The notes: generated from the sequence alone by a model not told the origin. Positions 18,584-27,834 are shown, counted from the stretch's first letter. The stretch: 64,000 nt of DNA from an uncultured Lachnospiraceae bacterium (GCA_910588285.1 CAJUQB010000002.1:1-64000); one strand, 5' to 3'. Numbers and translations: made by a program.

Positions 18584-19750
18584 ATGTATATTTTACTGTT
18601 ATTGCTGATTTATCTGGCATTTATCAGCCTGGGCCTGCCGGATTCCCTGCTGGGGGCCGGCTGGCCGGTGATGCAGCAGGTCTTTGATGTACCCTTGTCC
18701 TACGCAGGCCTTGTGACCATGATCATTTCCTGCGGAACCATTTGCTCCAGCCTGCTGTCGGATCGGCTCACCAGGAGGTTTGGCACCCGGATTGTGACAG
18801 TGGCCAGTGTGTTCCTGACGGCAGTGGCCCTGTTCGGGTTCTCCACAGCGGACCAGTTCTGGATGCTGTGTCTGTGGGCAATTCCCTACGGTCTTGGCGC
18901 AGGGGCCATTGATGCGGCGCTCAATAATTACGTGGCCCTGCATTATTCCTCCCGGCACATGAGCTGGCTTCACTGCTTCTGGGGCGTGGGGACCATTGTG
19001 AGCCCTTATATTATGAGCTATGCACTGCTCCATGCAGGCTGGCAGAGCGGCTACCGGATGGTGTCCTATGTGCAGCTTGGGATCACGCTGGTGCTGGTGG
19101 TGACTCTGCCCCTGTGGAAGGTTAATCAGGGGCAGACAGAGCAGGCCGAAGAAAATATTGCTGTTCTGGGAGTGAGGGGCGCACTGCGGATCCCGGGAGT
19201 TCCCTCCCTTTTGACCGGATTTTTCGCCTACTGTGCAGCGGAGTCTACCGTAATGCTGTGGGCCAGCACCTATCTGGTGCAGACCAGGCAGATGCCAAAA
19301 GAGCGTGCGGCAGCATTTGCGTCCCTATTTTTTATTGGAATCACAGCAGGGCGGTTTTTATCCGGCCTGGTCTCTGATCGGCTGGGAGACCGCAGGCTGA
19401 TTCGGATTGGCACCTGTGTGGAGGTGATGGGAATCTTATGTATTGCCCTCCCCACGAGGATTGACGGGATTGCACTGGTGGGCTTTGTGATCATTGGCCT
19501 GGGCTGCGCGCCGGTGTATCCATCCATCATTCATTCCACACCCTATAATTTCGGGGAGGAGAATTCCCAGGGAATTATTGGCATTCAGATGGCCAGCGCC
19601 TATGTGGGCTCTACCCTGATGCCGCCGGTCTTTGGGCTGATTGCCAACCATGTCAGCATTTACCTGATGCCGATATATTTGATTCTGTTTGTTGGATTAA
19701 TGATCTATATGGTGGAGCGGACGTTTCGCAGCGTTCAGAAGGGCTCTTAG
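18584..19750 (+). CDS. Major facilitator superfamily transporter
   Basis: The frame opens earlier but overlaps proS. ATG 18584 has AAAAGGAG at the right distance and begins the first membrane helix, giving 388 residues with about 12 helices. The GLPDSLLGAGWPVM start and the SDRLTRRFGTR loop between helices 2 and 3 (a form of the MFS A-motif) with SDRLGDRR in the second half are typical. The layout resembles sugar-type MFS (FHS-like) carriers, but the substrate is unknown. It lies 23 bp after proS and may be co-transcribed. Confidence 0.87.
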   Translation: MYILLLLLIYLAFISLGLPDSLLGAGWPVMQQVFDVPLSYAGLVTMIISCGTICSSLLSDRLTRRFGTRIVTVASVFLTAVALFGFSTADQFWMLCLWAIPYGLGAGAIDAALNNYVALHYSSRHMSWLHCFWGVGTIVSPYIMSYALLHAGWQSGYRMVSYVQLGITLVLVVTLPLWKVNQGQTEQAEENIAVLGVRGALRIPGVPSLLTGFFAYCAAESTVMLWASTYLVQTRQMPKERAAAFASLFFIGITAGRFLSGLVSDRLGDRRLIRIGTCVEVMGILCIALPTRIDGIALVGFVIIGLGCAPVYPSIIHSTPYNFGEENSQGIIGIQMASAYVGSTLMPPVFGLIANHVSIYLMPIYLILFVGLMIYMVERTFRSVQKGS

Positions 19751-19805
19751 GATACATACCCTGTATGGGAAAGAAGCAGGGAGATAGCGGAAAGGAGAGT
19801 AGGGA

Positions 19806-20315
19806 ATGTTTTGTCAAAAATGTGGAAAGCAGCTGGGGGACGGTGCAAGGTTCTGTCCCTCCTGCGGGGCGCCTGTGGCAAATGACAGCGGGCAGCCAGG
19901 GGGAGGCTTTGTGAATCAGGCCCAGGAGGCCTTTGACCGGTTTAACAATACGGAGGATACCAGCTCTGCCTATACCCGGCAGCAGATAGACGACGGCAGG
20001 GTGATGGGAATTTTGGCTTATATTGGCTTCCTGGTATTGGTTCCCATCCTTGCGGAGAAAAATAATCCCTTTGTGCGCTACCATGCCAACCAGGGGCTGG
20101 TGCTGTTTTTGGGGGAGATTTTGTATGCCTTGCTGCACCGGGTCCTGGTGCGCGTATTCCTGGTGACAGTATTTCCGATGGGGATAGTGCTGAATATGGT
20201 GCTTTCGATTGCCTCCCTGGTGTTTGTTGCCTATATGGTGATTGGGATTGTGAATGTGTGCTGTGGGAGGGCAAAGGAGCTGCCAATTATCGGGGGGATT
20301 CATTTAATTCGGTAG
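19806..20315 (+). CDS. Zinc-ribbon membrane protein (DUF4870-like)
   Basis: The 169-residue protein starts with a zinc ribbon (MFCQKCGKQLGDGARFCPSC, four cysteines), then a short linker and three or more hydrophobic segments with the DUF4870/Tic20-like pattern AYIGFLVLVPILAEKNNPFVRYHANQG. The function of the family is unknown. Zinc ribbons of this kind are common on clostridial membrane proteins. GGAAAGGAG precedes the ATG. It sits 18 bp before the radical SAM gene and is probably in the same operon. Confidence 0.8.
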   Translation: MFCQKCGKQLGDGARFCPSCGAPVANDSGQPGGGFVNQAQEAFDRFNNTEDTSSAYTRQQIDDGRVMGILAYIGFLVLVPILAEKNNPFVRYHANQGLVLFLGEILYALLHRVLVRVFLVTVFPMGIVLNMVLSIASLVFVAYMVIGIVNVCCGRAKELPIIGGIHLIR

Positions 20316-20333
20316 GATTTGGGAGGGAGCTTT

Positions 20334-21215
20334 ATGGAATGCAGGCTTTGCCCGCGGGAGTGCGGGGTTGACCGCGGGCGCAAGGTGCATGGCGTTTGCG
20401 GGGTGTCGGATGAGCTTCGGGTGGCCAGAGCGGCTCTGCATGCATGGGAGGAGCCTTGTATTTCCGGGGAGAGGGGCAGCGGGACCGTGTTCTTTTCCGG
20501 ATGCCCGCTGCAGTGTGTGTTTTGCCAGAATCGGGAGATTGCGCTGGGCAGGAGCGGGAAGGAGATTTCCGTAGAACGGCTTTCGGAGATTTTTCTGGAA
20601 TTGCAGGACAAGGGGGCCCATAATATTAATTTGGTGACGCCTACCCATTTTGTGCCTCAGATTGTGAGGGCGCTGGAAATGGCCCGGGTACAGGGCCTGA
20701 GGCTGCCGATTGTCTACAATACCGGAAGCTATGAGCGGGTGGATACCCTGCGGATGCTGGAGGGGATTGTGGATATTTATCTGCCGGACCTGAAATATGT
20801 GGATTGCGGGCTGAGCGGGAGATATTCCCATGCAAAGGATTATTTTGCGTGGGCGTCGCCGGCAATCAGGGAAATGGTGCGTCAGATTGGTGAGACACGG
20901 TTTCAGGGAGAGCTGATGATCCGTGGGGTAATTGTACGCCATCTGGTATTGCCGGGATGTGCGGAGGATTCCAAGGCAGTGGTCCGATATCTGCATGAGA
21001 CATATGGGGACAGGGTGTACCTTAGCATCATGAACCAGTTCACGCCCATAGGGGATCTGGGGCGGTATCCGGAGCTGAACCGCAGGGTGACCGAGGAGGA
21101 GTATGATGAGGTGGTGGACTATGCCATAGAGCTGGGAGTGGAGAATGGGTTTATCCAGGAGGGGGAGACGGCCCGGGAGAGCTTTATTCCGGCCTTTGAC
21201 CTGGAGGGGGTGTGA
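20334..21215 (+). CDS. Radical SAM protein, PflA-like (COG1313 type)
   Basis: ATG 20334 follows GGGAGGG, giving 293 residues. The radical SAM cysteine motif is CPLQCVFC (CX3CX2C), placed after an N-terminal cysteine-bearing segment MECRLCPRECGVDRG. Together with NLVTPTHFVPQIV and VIRHLVLPG-like segments this matches the branch annotated as putative pyruvate-formate-lyase-activating-like enzymes. Such enzymes cleave S-adenosylmethionine to make a glycyl or substrate radical. No partner glycyl-radical enzyme is in the window, so the target is unknown. Confidence 0.88.
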   Translation: MECRLCPRECGVDRGRKVHGVCGVSDELRVARAALHAWEEPCISGERGSGTVFFSGCPLQCVFCQNREIALGRSGKEISVERLSEIFLELQDKGAHNINLVTPTHFVPQIVRALEMARVQGLRLPIVYNTGSYERVDTLRMLEGIVDIYLPDLKYVDCGLSGRYSHAKDYFAWASPAIREMVRQIGETRFQGELMIRGVIVRHLVLPGCAEDSKAVVRYLHETYGDRVYLSIMNQFTPIGDLGRYPELNRRVTEEEYDEVVDYAIELGVENGFIQEGETARESFIPAFDLEGV

Positions 21216-21276
21216 GGTGTGCAGCTTCAATATATGAATCAATATCTTCAATAATATAATTTGTACCTGTGAATTC

Positions 21277-21318
21277 AGGGATAGATGCAGCTGATTTCAG
21301 CCACATCTATCCCTGTTT
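21277..21318. terminator. Bidirectional hairpin between convergent genes
   Basis: AGGGATAGATG (21277-21287) and CATCTATCCCT (21304-21314) form an 11-bp stem with an inner GCTG/CAGC. The hairpin lies between the ends of the radical SAM gene and the oppositely oriented surface-protein gene. Confidence 0.75.
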
Positions 21319-21341
21319 CGGATTTATGTCCGATGTCTTGT

Positions 21342-24300
21342 TTATGCTTCTTCCTCTTCCTTCTGATATTTCTTGTGGGAGAGTACAACCATAACAGTCT
21401 GCAGGATTGCGATAATTGCCATCCAGATGGTATATTTATCCACAAATCCTGTGAGCAGTGTAATATCTTCTGTCAGAATGAATGCGATCAGAGAGATCAC
21501 TGCAACCGGGATGCTCAGAATACGGATGATACCTTTTTTCTTAAGCTTCCTTTTTTCTTCCTCTTTTTCTTCCTCATTCTTCGTCTTTACGAAATAGCCG
21601 ATCAGAAGCATGAGGGATTCAAAAATAGCCAGATTCATCAGCGCAAAATTGATCAGCGCCCAGTGTCCGCCGTTTCCTGGCGCCAGGGGTACTTCCTCGT
21701 CTTCGATCTGCTCCTCCTCATTTGCAGGCATTGTATCCTCATTCGCGGAAGGTGTCTGCGCATTTGCAAGAGGCGTTTCTGCATCTGCAATCTCCACAGG
21801 CTGTTCTGCCGGAGGTGTTACTGCTGCCGGTGTCTGTGCAGCCTGTGCAACAGGTGTAGTGACGGGGACTACTGGTGTTGTGGGCGTTACGGCTGGTGTG
21901 GCAGGCGTAACAGTCGGTGTCTCAGGTATTTCCGGATTGGGACCAACCGGGTTGGGGTTCACCGGATTTGGATCAACCGGATTTGGGTCAACCGGGTTTG
22001 GATTCACCGGATTTGGATCAATCGGGTTTGGATCAACCGGATTTGGGTCAACCGGATTTGGGTCAACCGGGTTTGGATCAACCGGATTTGGGTCAACCGG
22101 GTTTGGATCAACCGGATTTGGGTCAACTGGATCGGTTCCAGGATTCTGTGTATAAGTGATCACAAAATCTGTATTCCCCACGATCACATATCCAACAACC
22201 GGAATTGCCGGTGTCCAGGTTCCATTCCCATATCCTTCATTTGCGGCTGCAGTCGGGATCTGGTCAGCAGTCAGAATAGCTGTTCCTGTTTCTGAATCAT
22301 TGCCGTCTGCATCTTTCTTTGTGACAACTACCCGCGTCGGCCCGGTCAATGTTCCGTTTACAGCGTCAAATGTTACAATTGCCTGGTAAATATCAGGGAT
22401 GCCGTCGGGCTTGTCGGTGCTGCCCGGCTTGTCAGGATCATTGCCAATCTTGTCGTCGTATTCTTTGAATACGGGCCTGTAGGTAATAATGCTGCCGTCA
22501 TCTGTTATTTCAGGGTCGGACCACTTCTCAAATACATACACCTTTTGATTGGACGGATCCTTCTTTGGAAGCTCTCCGTCAAAGGCAGGGGTAGGAGCGG
22601 TTAAACAGCGCGAACGCGTCACCGTTTTGATTACTCTGTCAGAAGCGTCGAGCCAACGATAAGTAACCTTTGCCCCCTCAATTTTAATGATGGGATTGCT
22701 GTCCATGGACCATTTTTTTGTCTCTTCATGAAAGGTAAAGTATGCAAGGAGCGGTTCGATGGTACCAGCATTCTTCAAATGGTTATAATCAATGCCAGTA
22801 CGGTTTTCCTTTAGCCAATTGCTATCCAGCTCGATCCATTTGTCAACATTTATGGTCAGGCTCCAATGCCATTTACCATCTGCGCCAAGGGTAACTTCTG
22901 CAGAACGGTCACACCAGGGAGAGTCGTAGCCCAGAGACCAATTTAAATTATGGCCATGATTGTCCTCACAGACAATGGAAAGCTTGCCTGACATGGCATT
23001 TATATCAGCACATGACGGTTTTTCAGGTGTCTCAGTAACGGGGATATCAGGCTGCCGTGTATAGGTATTTTTCAGAGAAAGCATTTTCGCAAATGTTTCA
23101 CATGGTATTTTAAATGCAACAGAGTTATCACTTGTGTTTTGGCCATCAGCAGGAAATGTTGCTTTAAAGGTATGAGAATATCCCGATACCTCACCGCCGC
23201 TTTCCGTAATGGTAATGATCATTTGATAGCGTCCCTTTTCGCTGTCGGAAAGATCGCCATACAGGATATTCTTATATGCATTACTGTCCGGATCATATAT
23301 TCTCCACATGGATGGTTCCAATTTGCCTTCCATGGTGCCGCCTGCTGTTTTGGACATTGCCAGGGTACCGCTTTCTTTATAGCTCTGTACTACGCCATCC
23401 TTGGTATATGTCACCTCATATTTCAGCGTCACTTCCGGTAGTTTGCTATCAGGAAGGTTTTCAAAGCGTTTCTGGACAGTGAAATTGCCTTTTACGGTTC
23501 CGTCGCCGGGGCCTGGACCTATGATTGGATCACTATTTTTTTCCTCCCACATTGCAGTATACGTCTGGTCTCCGTCAACGGTAGCTTTCACTGTTGGATT
23601 CCAGCCCTTGAACAGCCAGGTCCTTCCATTCGCATCGGTAAATTCCTTCTGGGGCGTGTAGGCTGGCGTTGCATCGCCATAGTGACTGCTGTAAACCTGA
23701 TCTGTAAATGCGGCTCCGTTCTTGCCGTCCTTGTAGGTGATGGTATAGTTCTTCCAAGGTACTGTATAGATGACAGTAACTTTGTTTGTGCCTGAAGCAG
23801 GAAAAAACGGTCTGAATGTGATGGTTGCGCCTTCAACAGATGAGGATTGCGATGTTGAACTCGCAGTAACCTTCCAATATCCGCCGGCAGTACGGGTAGC
23901 CTTTGCAAGTGTTGCTGTACCATACTTGCTTGTATCATATGCAGGGATTGTATTGTAATTCGTGACGTATACGCCAGTTCCTTTTGTTACAGTCTGGGCA
24001 GTTCCATCATCAGATGCAATCAGTGCACCTGCTGCGCTCCCTGCTCTTACCTCTGTCCGGACCTGCAGGGTAGAGCTGTCTGTTGTGCCGCCGCCCCCCT
24101 GATTCCCTGTGCCGATAATATTGATATCGACAAATTTATCCTCTTGATTAATTTTAGAGGTACTGCCTCCGCTCCAGAAGCCGTAAGAGTTGTTGCGATA
24201 TTTATAGTTATCGCTGGCATTATAATAAGTGGGAAAATAAGTTTGGACTACCCAGGAAAGCGACTTTCCGGCCCAGCCTAAGTCATTACTGGAGATAACT

Positions 24301-24893
24301 TTTCTAACACCGAGCGATACCCCATTTAAATATAAATATATGGTAGTTTCGCCATTTGCCGCCAGCGCAGCAATCCCTTGATCTGGATTCTCTGCTGCGG
24401 CTTGTGTGCGGTAGTCTGTGAGATATGCATACGCTTCTGCCTGTGCTGCCTGATCCTCCGGCGAAAGCCTGTGATAGATATCAAGGCAGCTGTCAAGTGC
24501 CGGAAGAAGCGCTTCCTGCTCTCCAACGTTTCCCACTGCGTCTGCTGCTTTCAGAAATTCCTCCAGCGCTGCGTATTCTTCCTCCGGTACGTCTGCCGAA
24601 GGATTGGACCTATCATTAGGAGCTTCAGGATTGGATATATCCTTTTGCTGTTCCTGTGCCGGATCCATGCTGATTTCAGCGCTGTGCTCCAATGGACCCG
24701 GGGCGATCATGGATTCGGTGGATTCCTCCGATTGCTCAGAGACAGCAGCGTTTCCGGGGGCTGTATGAACCTCTGTTTCGACGCCCTCTTCCGCATGAAT
24801 GATACCTACATCACCAAGAAAAGTGGTAAATATCAGTGCTAATACCAGAAAGACCGCCAAATGCTTTTTAATCTTTCCTCCTTTTACTTTCAT
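21342..24893 (-). CDS. Large secreted/membrane-anchored surface protein with Pro-Asn repeats
   Basis: Start 24893 is preferred over 24902 and 24935 because AAAGGAG sits ten bases before it, giving 1183 residues. A basic N-terminus plus LAVFLVLALIFTTFLGDVG is a signal peptide. The ectodomain includes an InlB/Listeria-type beta segment (KEFTDANGRTWLFKGWNPTV) and several immunoglobulin-like stretches. About 13 tandem PVDPN-type pentapeptides follow as a stalk. Instead of an LPXTG signal, the C-terminus has three hydrophobic helices and highly charged KEEEE tails, so it is probably anchored by helices. A role in adhesion is inferred. The SARP-type regulator gene lies upstream on the same strand. 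Confidence 0.85.
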   Translation of the reverse strand: MKVKGGKIKKHLAVFLVLALIFTTFLGDVGIIHAEEGVETEVHTAPGNAAVSEQSEESTESMIAPGPLEHSAEISMDPAQEQQKDISNPEAPNDRSNPSADVPEEEYAALEEFLKAADAVGNVGEQEALLPALDSCLDIYHRLSPEDQAAQAEAYAYLTDYRTQAAAENPDQGIAALAANGETTIYLYLNGVSLGVRKVISSNDLGWAGKSLSWVVQTYFPTYYNASDNYKYRNNSYGFWSGGSTSKINQEDKFVDINIIGTGNQGGGGTTDSSTLQVRTEVRAGSAAGALIASDDGTAQTVTKGTGVYVTNYNTIPAYDTSKYGTATLAKATRTAGGYWKVTASSTSQSSSVEGATITFRPFFPASGTNKVTVIYTVPWKNYTITYKDGKNGAAFTDQVYSSHYGDATPAYTPQKEFTDANGRTWLFKGWNPTVKATVDGDQTYTAMWEEKNSDPIIGPGPGDGTVKGNFTVQKRFENLPDSKLPEVTLKYEVTYTKDGVVQSYKESGTLAMSKTAGGTMEGKLEPSMWRIYDPDSNAYKNILYGDLSDSEKGRYQMIITITESGGEVSGYSHTFKATFPADGQNTSDNSVAFKIPCETFAKMLSLKNTYTRQPDIPVTETPEKPSCADINAMSGKLSIVCEDNHGHNLNWSLGYDSPWCDRSAEVTLGADGKWHWSLTINVDKWIELDSNWLKENRTGIDYNHLKNAGTIEPLLAYFTFHEETKKWSMDSNPIIKIEGAKVTYRWLDASDRVIKTVTRSRCLTAPTPAFDGELPKKDPSNQKVYVFEKWSDPEITDDGSIITYRPVFKEYDDKIGNDPDKPGSTDKPDGIPDIYQAIVTFDAVNGTLTGPTRVVVTKKDADGNDSETGTAILTADQIPTAAANEGYGNGTWTPAIPVVGYVIVGNTDFVITYTQNPGTDPVDPNPVDPNPVDPNPVDPNPVDPNPVDPNPVDPNPIDPNPVNPNPVDPNPVDPNPVNPNPVGPNPEIPETPTVTPATPAVTPTTPVVPVTTPVAQAAQTPAAVTPPAEQPVEIADAETPLANAQTPSANEDTMPANEEEQIEDEEVPLAPGNGGHWALINFALMNLAIFESLMLLIGYFVKTKNEEEKEEEKRKLKKKGIIRILSIPVAVISLIAFILTEDITLLTGFVDKYTIWMAIIAILQTVMVVLSHKKYQKEEEEA
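21934..22132 (-). repeat. 15-bp tandem repeat encoding Pro-Val-Asp-Pro-Asn
   Basis: About 13 units of 15 bp, related to ACCGGATTTGGATCA on the plus strand and mostly differing at third positions, encode the pentapeptide stalk. Units are identical or nearly so, which favours length change by slippage. It is coding and in frame, not a CRISPR array. Confidence 0.9.
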
Positions 24894-24994
24894 AAATTTC
24901 ATTCTCCTTTTACCTTCTTTTATTCCCGCAGGCAATGAGCCAAGTCAATGCTTGCGGTCATTTGCTGTTCCTGTTAATGTCTTATTTCACCTCC

Positions 24995-25357
24995 TTACCG
25001 TCCTGCCAGAATTTCATCCAGCAGCTTGAGCAGTTCAATAGCGCTGCGGAATGCTGCCTCCTGGTTTTCGTTCAGCCAGATCAGCCGGCCCTGCCAGGTG
25101 TAATGCTCCTGGAAAAGAATCTGTATACGGAATACATGCATTCCTTCATTTAGCCCGGCTTGCGGGCAGACCAGCGGCAGTGGCTGATCCGGGCAATTTT
25201 CCAAGTCAAGGAGCTCATCCAGAAATAATACCATCTGGGATAAGCTCTGGAATGCCGCCCTTTCCTGTAGCCGTGGATGCTGCAGATAGCCATCCATGAT
25301 GCCGTTTTTATATGTTTTTACCGTAACGATTGCTTCCCGGCTGCGGCAGGGAAGCAT
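24995..25357 (-). CDS. Small protein between the surface-protein gene and its SARP regulator, unknown function
   Basis: The 120-residue ORF contains LQHPRLQERAAFQSLSQMVL and LNENQEAAFRSAIELLKLLDE, both helical. No family is recognised. The assigned ATG 25357 has only a weak GGG upstream. The same frame stays open for about 105 more bases and reads as protein (VIVKYKKGGDSIAFQGK), but without any standard start codon. Either the start is misplaced by a frameshift or initiation is unusual. It lies 130 bp after the regulator and about 100 bp before the surface protein, all on the same strand. Confidence 0.5.
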   Translation of the reverse strand: MLPCRSREAIVTVKTYKNGIMDGYLQHPRLQERAAFQSLSQMVLFLDELLDLENCPDQPLPLVCPQAGLNEGMHVFRIQILFQEHYTWQGRLIWLNENQEAAFRSAIELLKLLDEILAGR

Positions 25358-25487
25358 TTTCCCTTGAAACGCTATAGAATCACCGCCTTTTTTGTATTTT
25401 ACAATTACACTATAACAGCCTGGCGTTACCGTCCTGTTACGGCTGCGGGAAAACAGGGCGCATTTTTGCAGAGTATCTCAAGATGCC

Positions 25488-26645
25488 TTAAGAAACCTCT
25501 TCTGGCTGTAAAGGAGCAATGCGGTAGGTAAGATATGCTCTTGAATGCCGGTAAACCCGGTGAAAATCACAATCAATCCGCCCCATGACAAGATGCGCAT
25601 TCTCCGTGCTGGCTCCTGTCAGCATCAGAATATAGGTATCTGCCGCCAGACGGGCAACCGGATCCCCGGTCCTTAGCTTCTCCAGCAGGAGCCGTTCCAG
25701 CCTTCTTGCGTCTGTAGCCGGAATGGCCTCTTTCCCAAGGCTGACCACAACGAGAGCAGAGGGCTGGCCGGAGCGTCTGATGTGGCGCCGCTCCAGGGCC
25801 ACAATCTGCCGGAATATATCAAAGGTACAAAAAAATGCCAGTCCTCCCTCCTGATCCTCATATACCAGCTGAAACACATCCTGCTCCCCCAGATTGCTTT
25901 TTCTGAGGCTGGAGGCCAGGGTGCAGAGCTGCTCTGCCTGTTTGGTTGGCATAATCTCATATTCCTGCATAAGCTTATCCCGGAAGGTCTCATATTGCCG
26001 GATCGCCTGTTCCGGCTGCCCAAGGGCGATCAGCGCGTGCATCTGGTAGAGGGTAAATTCCTCTGCTGCAAAATCAATACGGTATGCCTGGCTGCTGATA
26101 TCCAGAAGCTGCATCCACTGTTCCTTTTGATACAGGATTGGAAGTACTGCTTTACAAGCGTCCAGATACAGGGTCTGGTAATACTGCCGGAATACAAGCG
26201 CCCATTCACTGTCATTTCCGGATAGAAAATCACCCTTATACAGAGAAACCGCCTGAAGGAGCAGGCTGCATTTCTCTTCACCGGCTGCCCTTCTCCCATC
26301 CAGGCAGGCTGCCTCAAACAATTCCGTATCAAGGGTCAGGCAGATATCCGGATTCCATGTATAACATCCCGGAAGCGTAATCAGCAGGTGGTCCATATCC
26401 GGAAACATTTCCTCCAGAAGCCCGCGGATTGTGAACATCATGCGCCGCAATGCAGTTCCGGGAGACTGGCTGCTGCCCTCTGCCCAGAACTGTTCAAGCA
26501 GCTCCTCTGCGGAAATGCTCCGCCCATGGTTTACCACCAAATATTGAAGAAAAGACAGGGTCTTTCTGCCTGCCTTTACCGATTTGTCATGGGAATAGGA
26601 AAAGGCTCCCAGGAGCCCAAAATGAATGCGCTTCTCTTTTGCCAC
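25488..26645 (-). CDS. SARP/BTAD-type transcriptional regulator
   Basis: The frame extends upstream into the preceding gene, but GTG 26645, ten bases after AGGAAGGAG, is the likely start, giving 385 residues. The N-terminus (IHFGLLGAFSYSHD...RKTLSFLQYLVVNHGRSISAEELLEQFW) is an OmpR-like winged helix. It is followed by a bacterial transcriptional activation domain of TPR-like helices (LLLQAVSLYKGDFLSG, LIALGQPEQAIRQYETFRD). The C-terminal 120 residues resemble a degenerate cyclase-like domain. It probably activates nearby genes such as the surface protein. The preceding AP2 gene's stop lies 8 bp upstream of the start, suggesting co-transcription. Confidence 0.85.
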   Translation of the reverse strand: MAKEKRIHFGLLGAFSYSHDKSVKAGRKTLSFLQYLVVNHGRSISAEELLEQFWAEGSSQSPGTALRRMMFTIRGLLEEMFPDMDHLLITLPGCYTWNPDICLTLDTELFEAACLDGRRAAGEEKCSLLLQAVSLYKGDFLSGNDSEWALVFRQYYQTLYLDACKAVLPILYQKEQWMQLLDISSQAYRIDFAAEEFTLYQMHALIALGQPEQAIRQYETFRDKLMQEYEIMPTKQAEQLCTLASSLRKSNLGEQDVFQLVYEDQEGGLAFFCTFDIFRQIVALERRHIRRSGQPSALVVVSLGKEAIPATDARRLERLLLEKLRTGDPVARLAADTYILMLTGASTENAHLVMGRIDCDFHRVYRHSRAYLTYRIAPLQPEEVS

Positions 26646-26652
26646 GGGGCCT

Positions 26653-27657
26653 TCACTCCTTCCTCTGCCATATATCCTGATCGTATTTTTCCAGAAATTC
26701 ATCAAACAGCTCTTCCCCGGCAGCCCTTGCCTTTGCGGCATCCTCCAATTTGTCATAGCTGCCCAGATACCGTGTTTTGCCCTGGAATGTGATCTGTGCC
26801 TGCCATTTTCCGCTTCGTTTATTTTGATATACGCCGCGTATGCCGCTGGTATTATTGGCGAATAGCTTCCGGCTGCGGATATTTTCAATGCAGGTGCCTT
26901 CAACAAAATGCTTTGCAGTCAGCGGCGTGGCTCTGTGTCCGCAGCTCATGGTGTGCCCGTTCTTCAGATTTCCCTGGCTTACAACGGTTTCCTTTCCGCA
27001 CCTGCAGACGCAGCGCCAGTAATGCCGTCCTCCCTCCCTGCCCGCATAAGAGAGCACCGTCAAATCCCCGAACTGCTGTCCGGCAAGCTCCTGAATCTGA
27101 TTCCGGTCCAGGCCTTTACAGCTCTTGGTATGTCCCTGCAGCAATGCTGATTGGGACACGTCCAGCTCCCGGCCGCAGCCACAGCAGCACTGACAATGCC
27201 AATAATGCTTTCCGTCCCATTTTCCGGCGTAGGAGGCTACCGTAAGAAGGCCGAACTGCCTGCCCACCCAATCTTTCCGAGGAGGATGGCTTAGGCAGCC
27301 GCAGCTTTTCTTGTAGCCTGCCCGCAGCTGTCCGGTGGTTGTAATGGTCTTGCAGCCGCAGTCGCACTGGCAGCGCCATCGTATCTGGCCGCCTGCGCCC
27401 CGCTCCTCCTCCTGTGCCAGGACGAGAAGCCGTCCGAACCGCTGTCCGGTCAAATCTGCACCCTTTTTGCGTTTTGGACCGCAGCCGCAGTCCCTGGCCC
27501 AGCCGTTTTTCAGGTGCCGGGAGGATGCCTGAACCTCATTGCCGCATGTACACTGACAGCGCCATACCGTATATCCATTTTTGCGTTCAGAGGTGGACTG
27601 CATTACCGTTAATTGGCCGAAGCTTCTTCCTGTCAGATCGTTCTGTCTCTTTTCCAT
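26653..27657 (-). CDS. Protein with four cysteine-rich repeats and a C-terminal AP2 domain
   Basis: ATG 27657 follows AGGGGGG, giving 334 residues. Four units of about 50-65 residues each read L-G--FG-LTV...W-C-C-CG.........L--G---SCG (for example WRCQCTCGNEVQ and WRCVCRCGKETV). Each probably binds a zinc ion. The C-terminal segment NNTSGIRGVYQNKRSGKWQA with YLGSYDKLEDAAKARAA is an AP2 DNA-binding domain, known in bacteria mainly from homing endonucleases and mobile elements. No HNH or other nuclease core is seen. It is likely a DNA-binding protein of mobile origin. A serine recombinase gene lies directly upstream. Confidence 0.82.
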   Translation of the reverse strand: MEKRQNDLTGRSFGQLTVMQSTSERKNGYTVWRCQCTCGNEVQASSRHLKNGWARDCGCGPKRKKGADLTGQRFGRLLVLAQEEERGAGGQIRWRCQCDCGCKTITTTGQLRAGYKKSCGCLSHPPRKDWVGRQFGLLTVASYAGKWDGKHYWHCQCCCGCGRELDVSQSALLQGHTKSCKGLDRNQIQELAGQQFGDLTVLSYAGREGGRHYWRCVCRCGKETVVSQGNLKNGHTMSCGHRATPLTAKHFVEGTCIENIRSRKLFANNTSGIRGVYQNKRSGKWQAQITFQGKTRYLGSYDKLEDAAKARAAGEELFDEFLEKYDQDIWQRKE

Positions 27658-27755
27658 GCAATTCCCCCCTGTAGGCCTTACCGTCCACAGCCAGTCAATG
27701 CAGGAGCTGTCCGGCCTTCTGTCTGGTAAGGTGTACTTTTTTAAATGGGACATTA

Positions 27756-27783
27756 TTGACATTTTTTTAAAGTGGAATATAAT
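27756..27783 (+). promoter_or_regulatory. Near-consensus promoter facing into the recombinase gene
   Basis: TTGACA (27756-27761) and TATAAT (27778-27783) are 16 bp apart on the plus strand. No plus-strand gene follows. A transcript would run antisense to the 3' part of the recombinase gene. It may be a genuine antisense promoter or a chance match in an AT-rich spacer. Confidence 0.45.
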
Positions 27784-27810
27784 TGTAATTAACATAGAAG
27801 AAATAGAAAA

Positions 27811-27834
27811 TCCGAAAAAGTACACTTTTTCGGA
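27811..27834 (-). terminator. Palindrome, probable terminator after the recombinase gene
   Basis: TCCGAAAAAGT and ACTTTTTCGGA form perfect 11-bp arms around two bases. On the minus strand the hairpin is followed by TTTTC, about 35 bp after the recombinase stop. A dimeric protein site is the alternative, since the loop is very short. Confidence 0.5.

Noticed and set aside
21934..22132. Regular short repeats as a possible CRISPR array
   Set aside because: Units are contiguous 15-bp coding repeats without spacers.
21285..22295. Plus-strand ORFs over the surface-protein repeat with Trp/Asp/Gly-rich pentapeptides
   Set aside because: They are shadows of the 15-bp coding repeat of the minus-strand gene, which has a signal peptide, domains and a start with a ribosome binding site.
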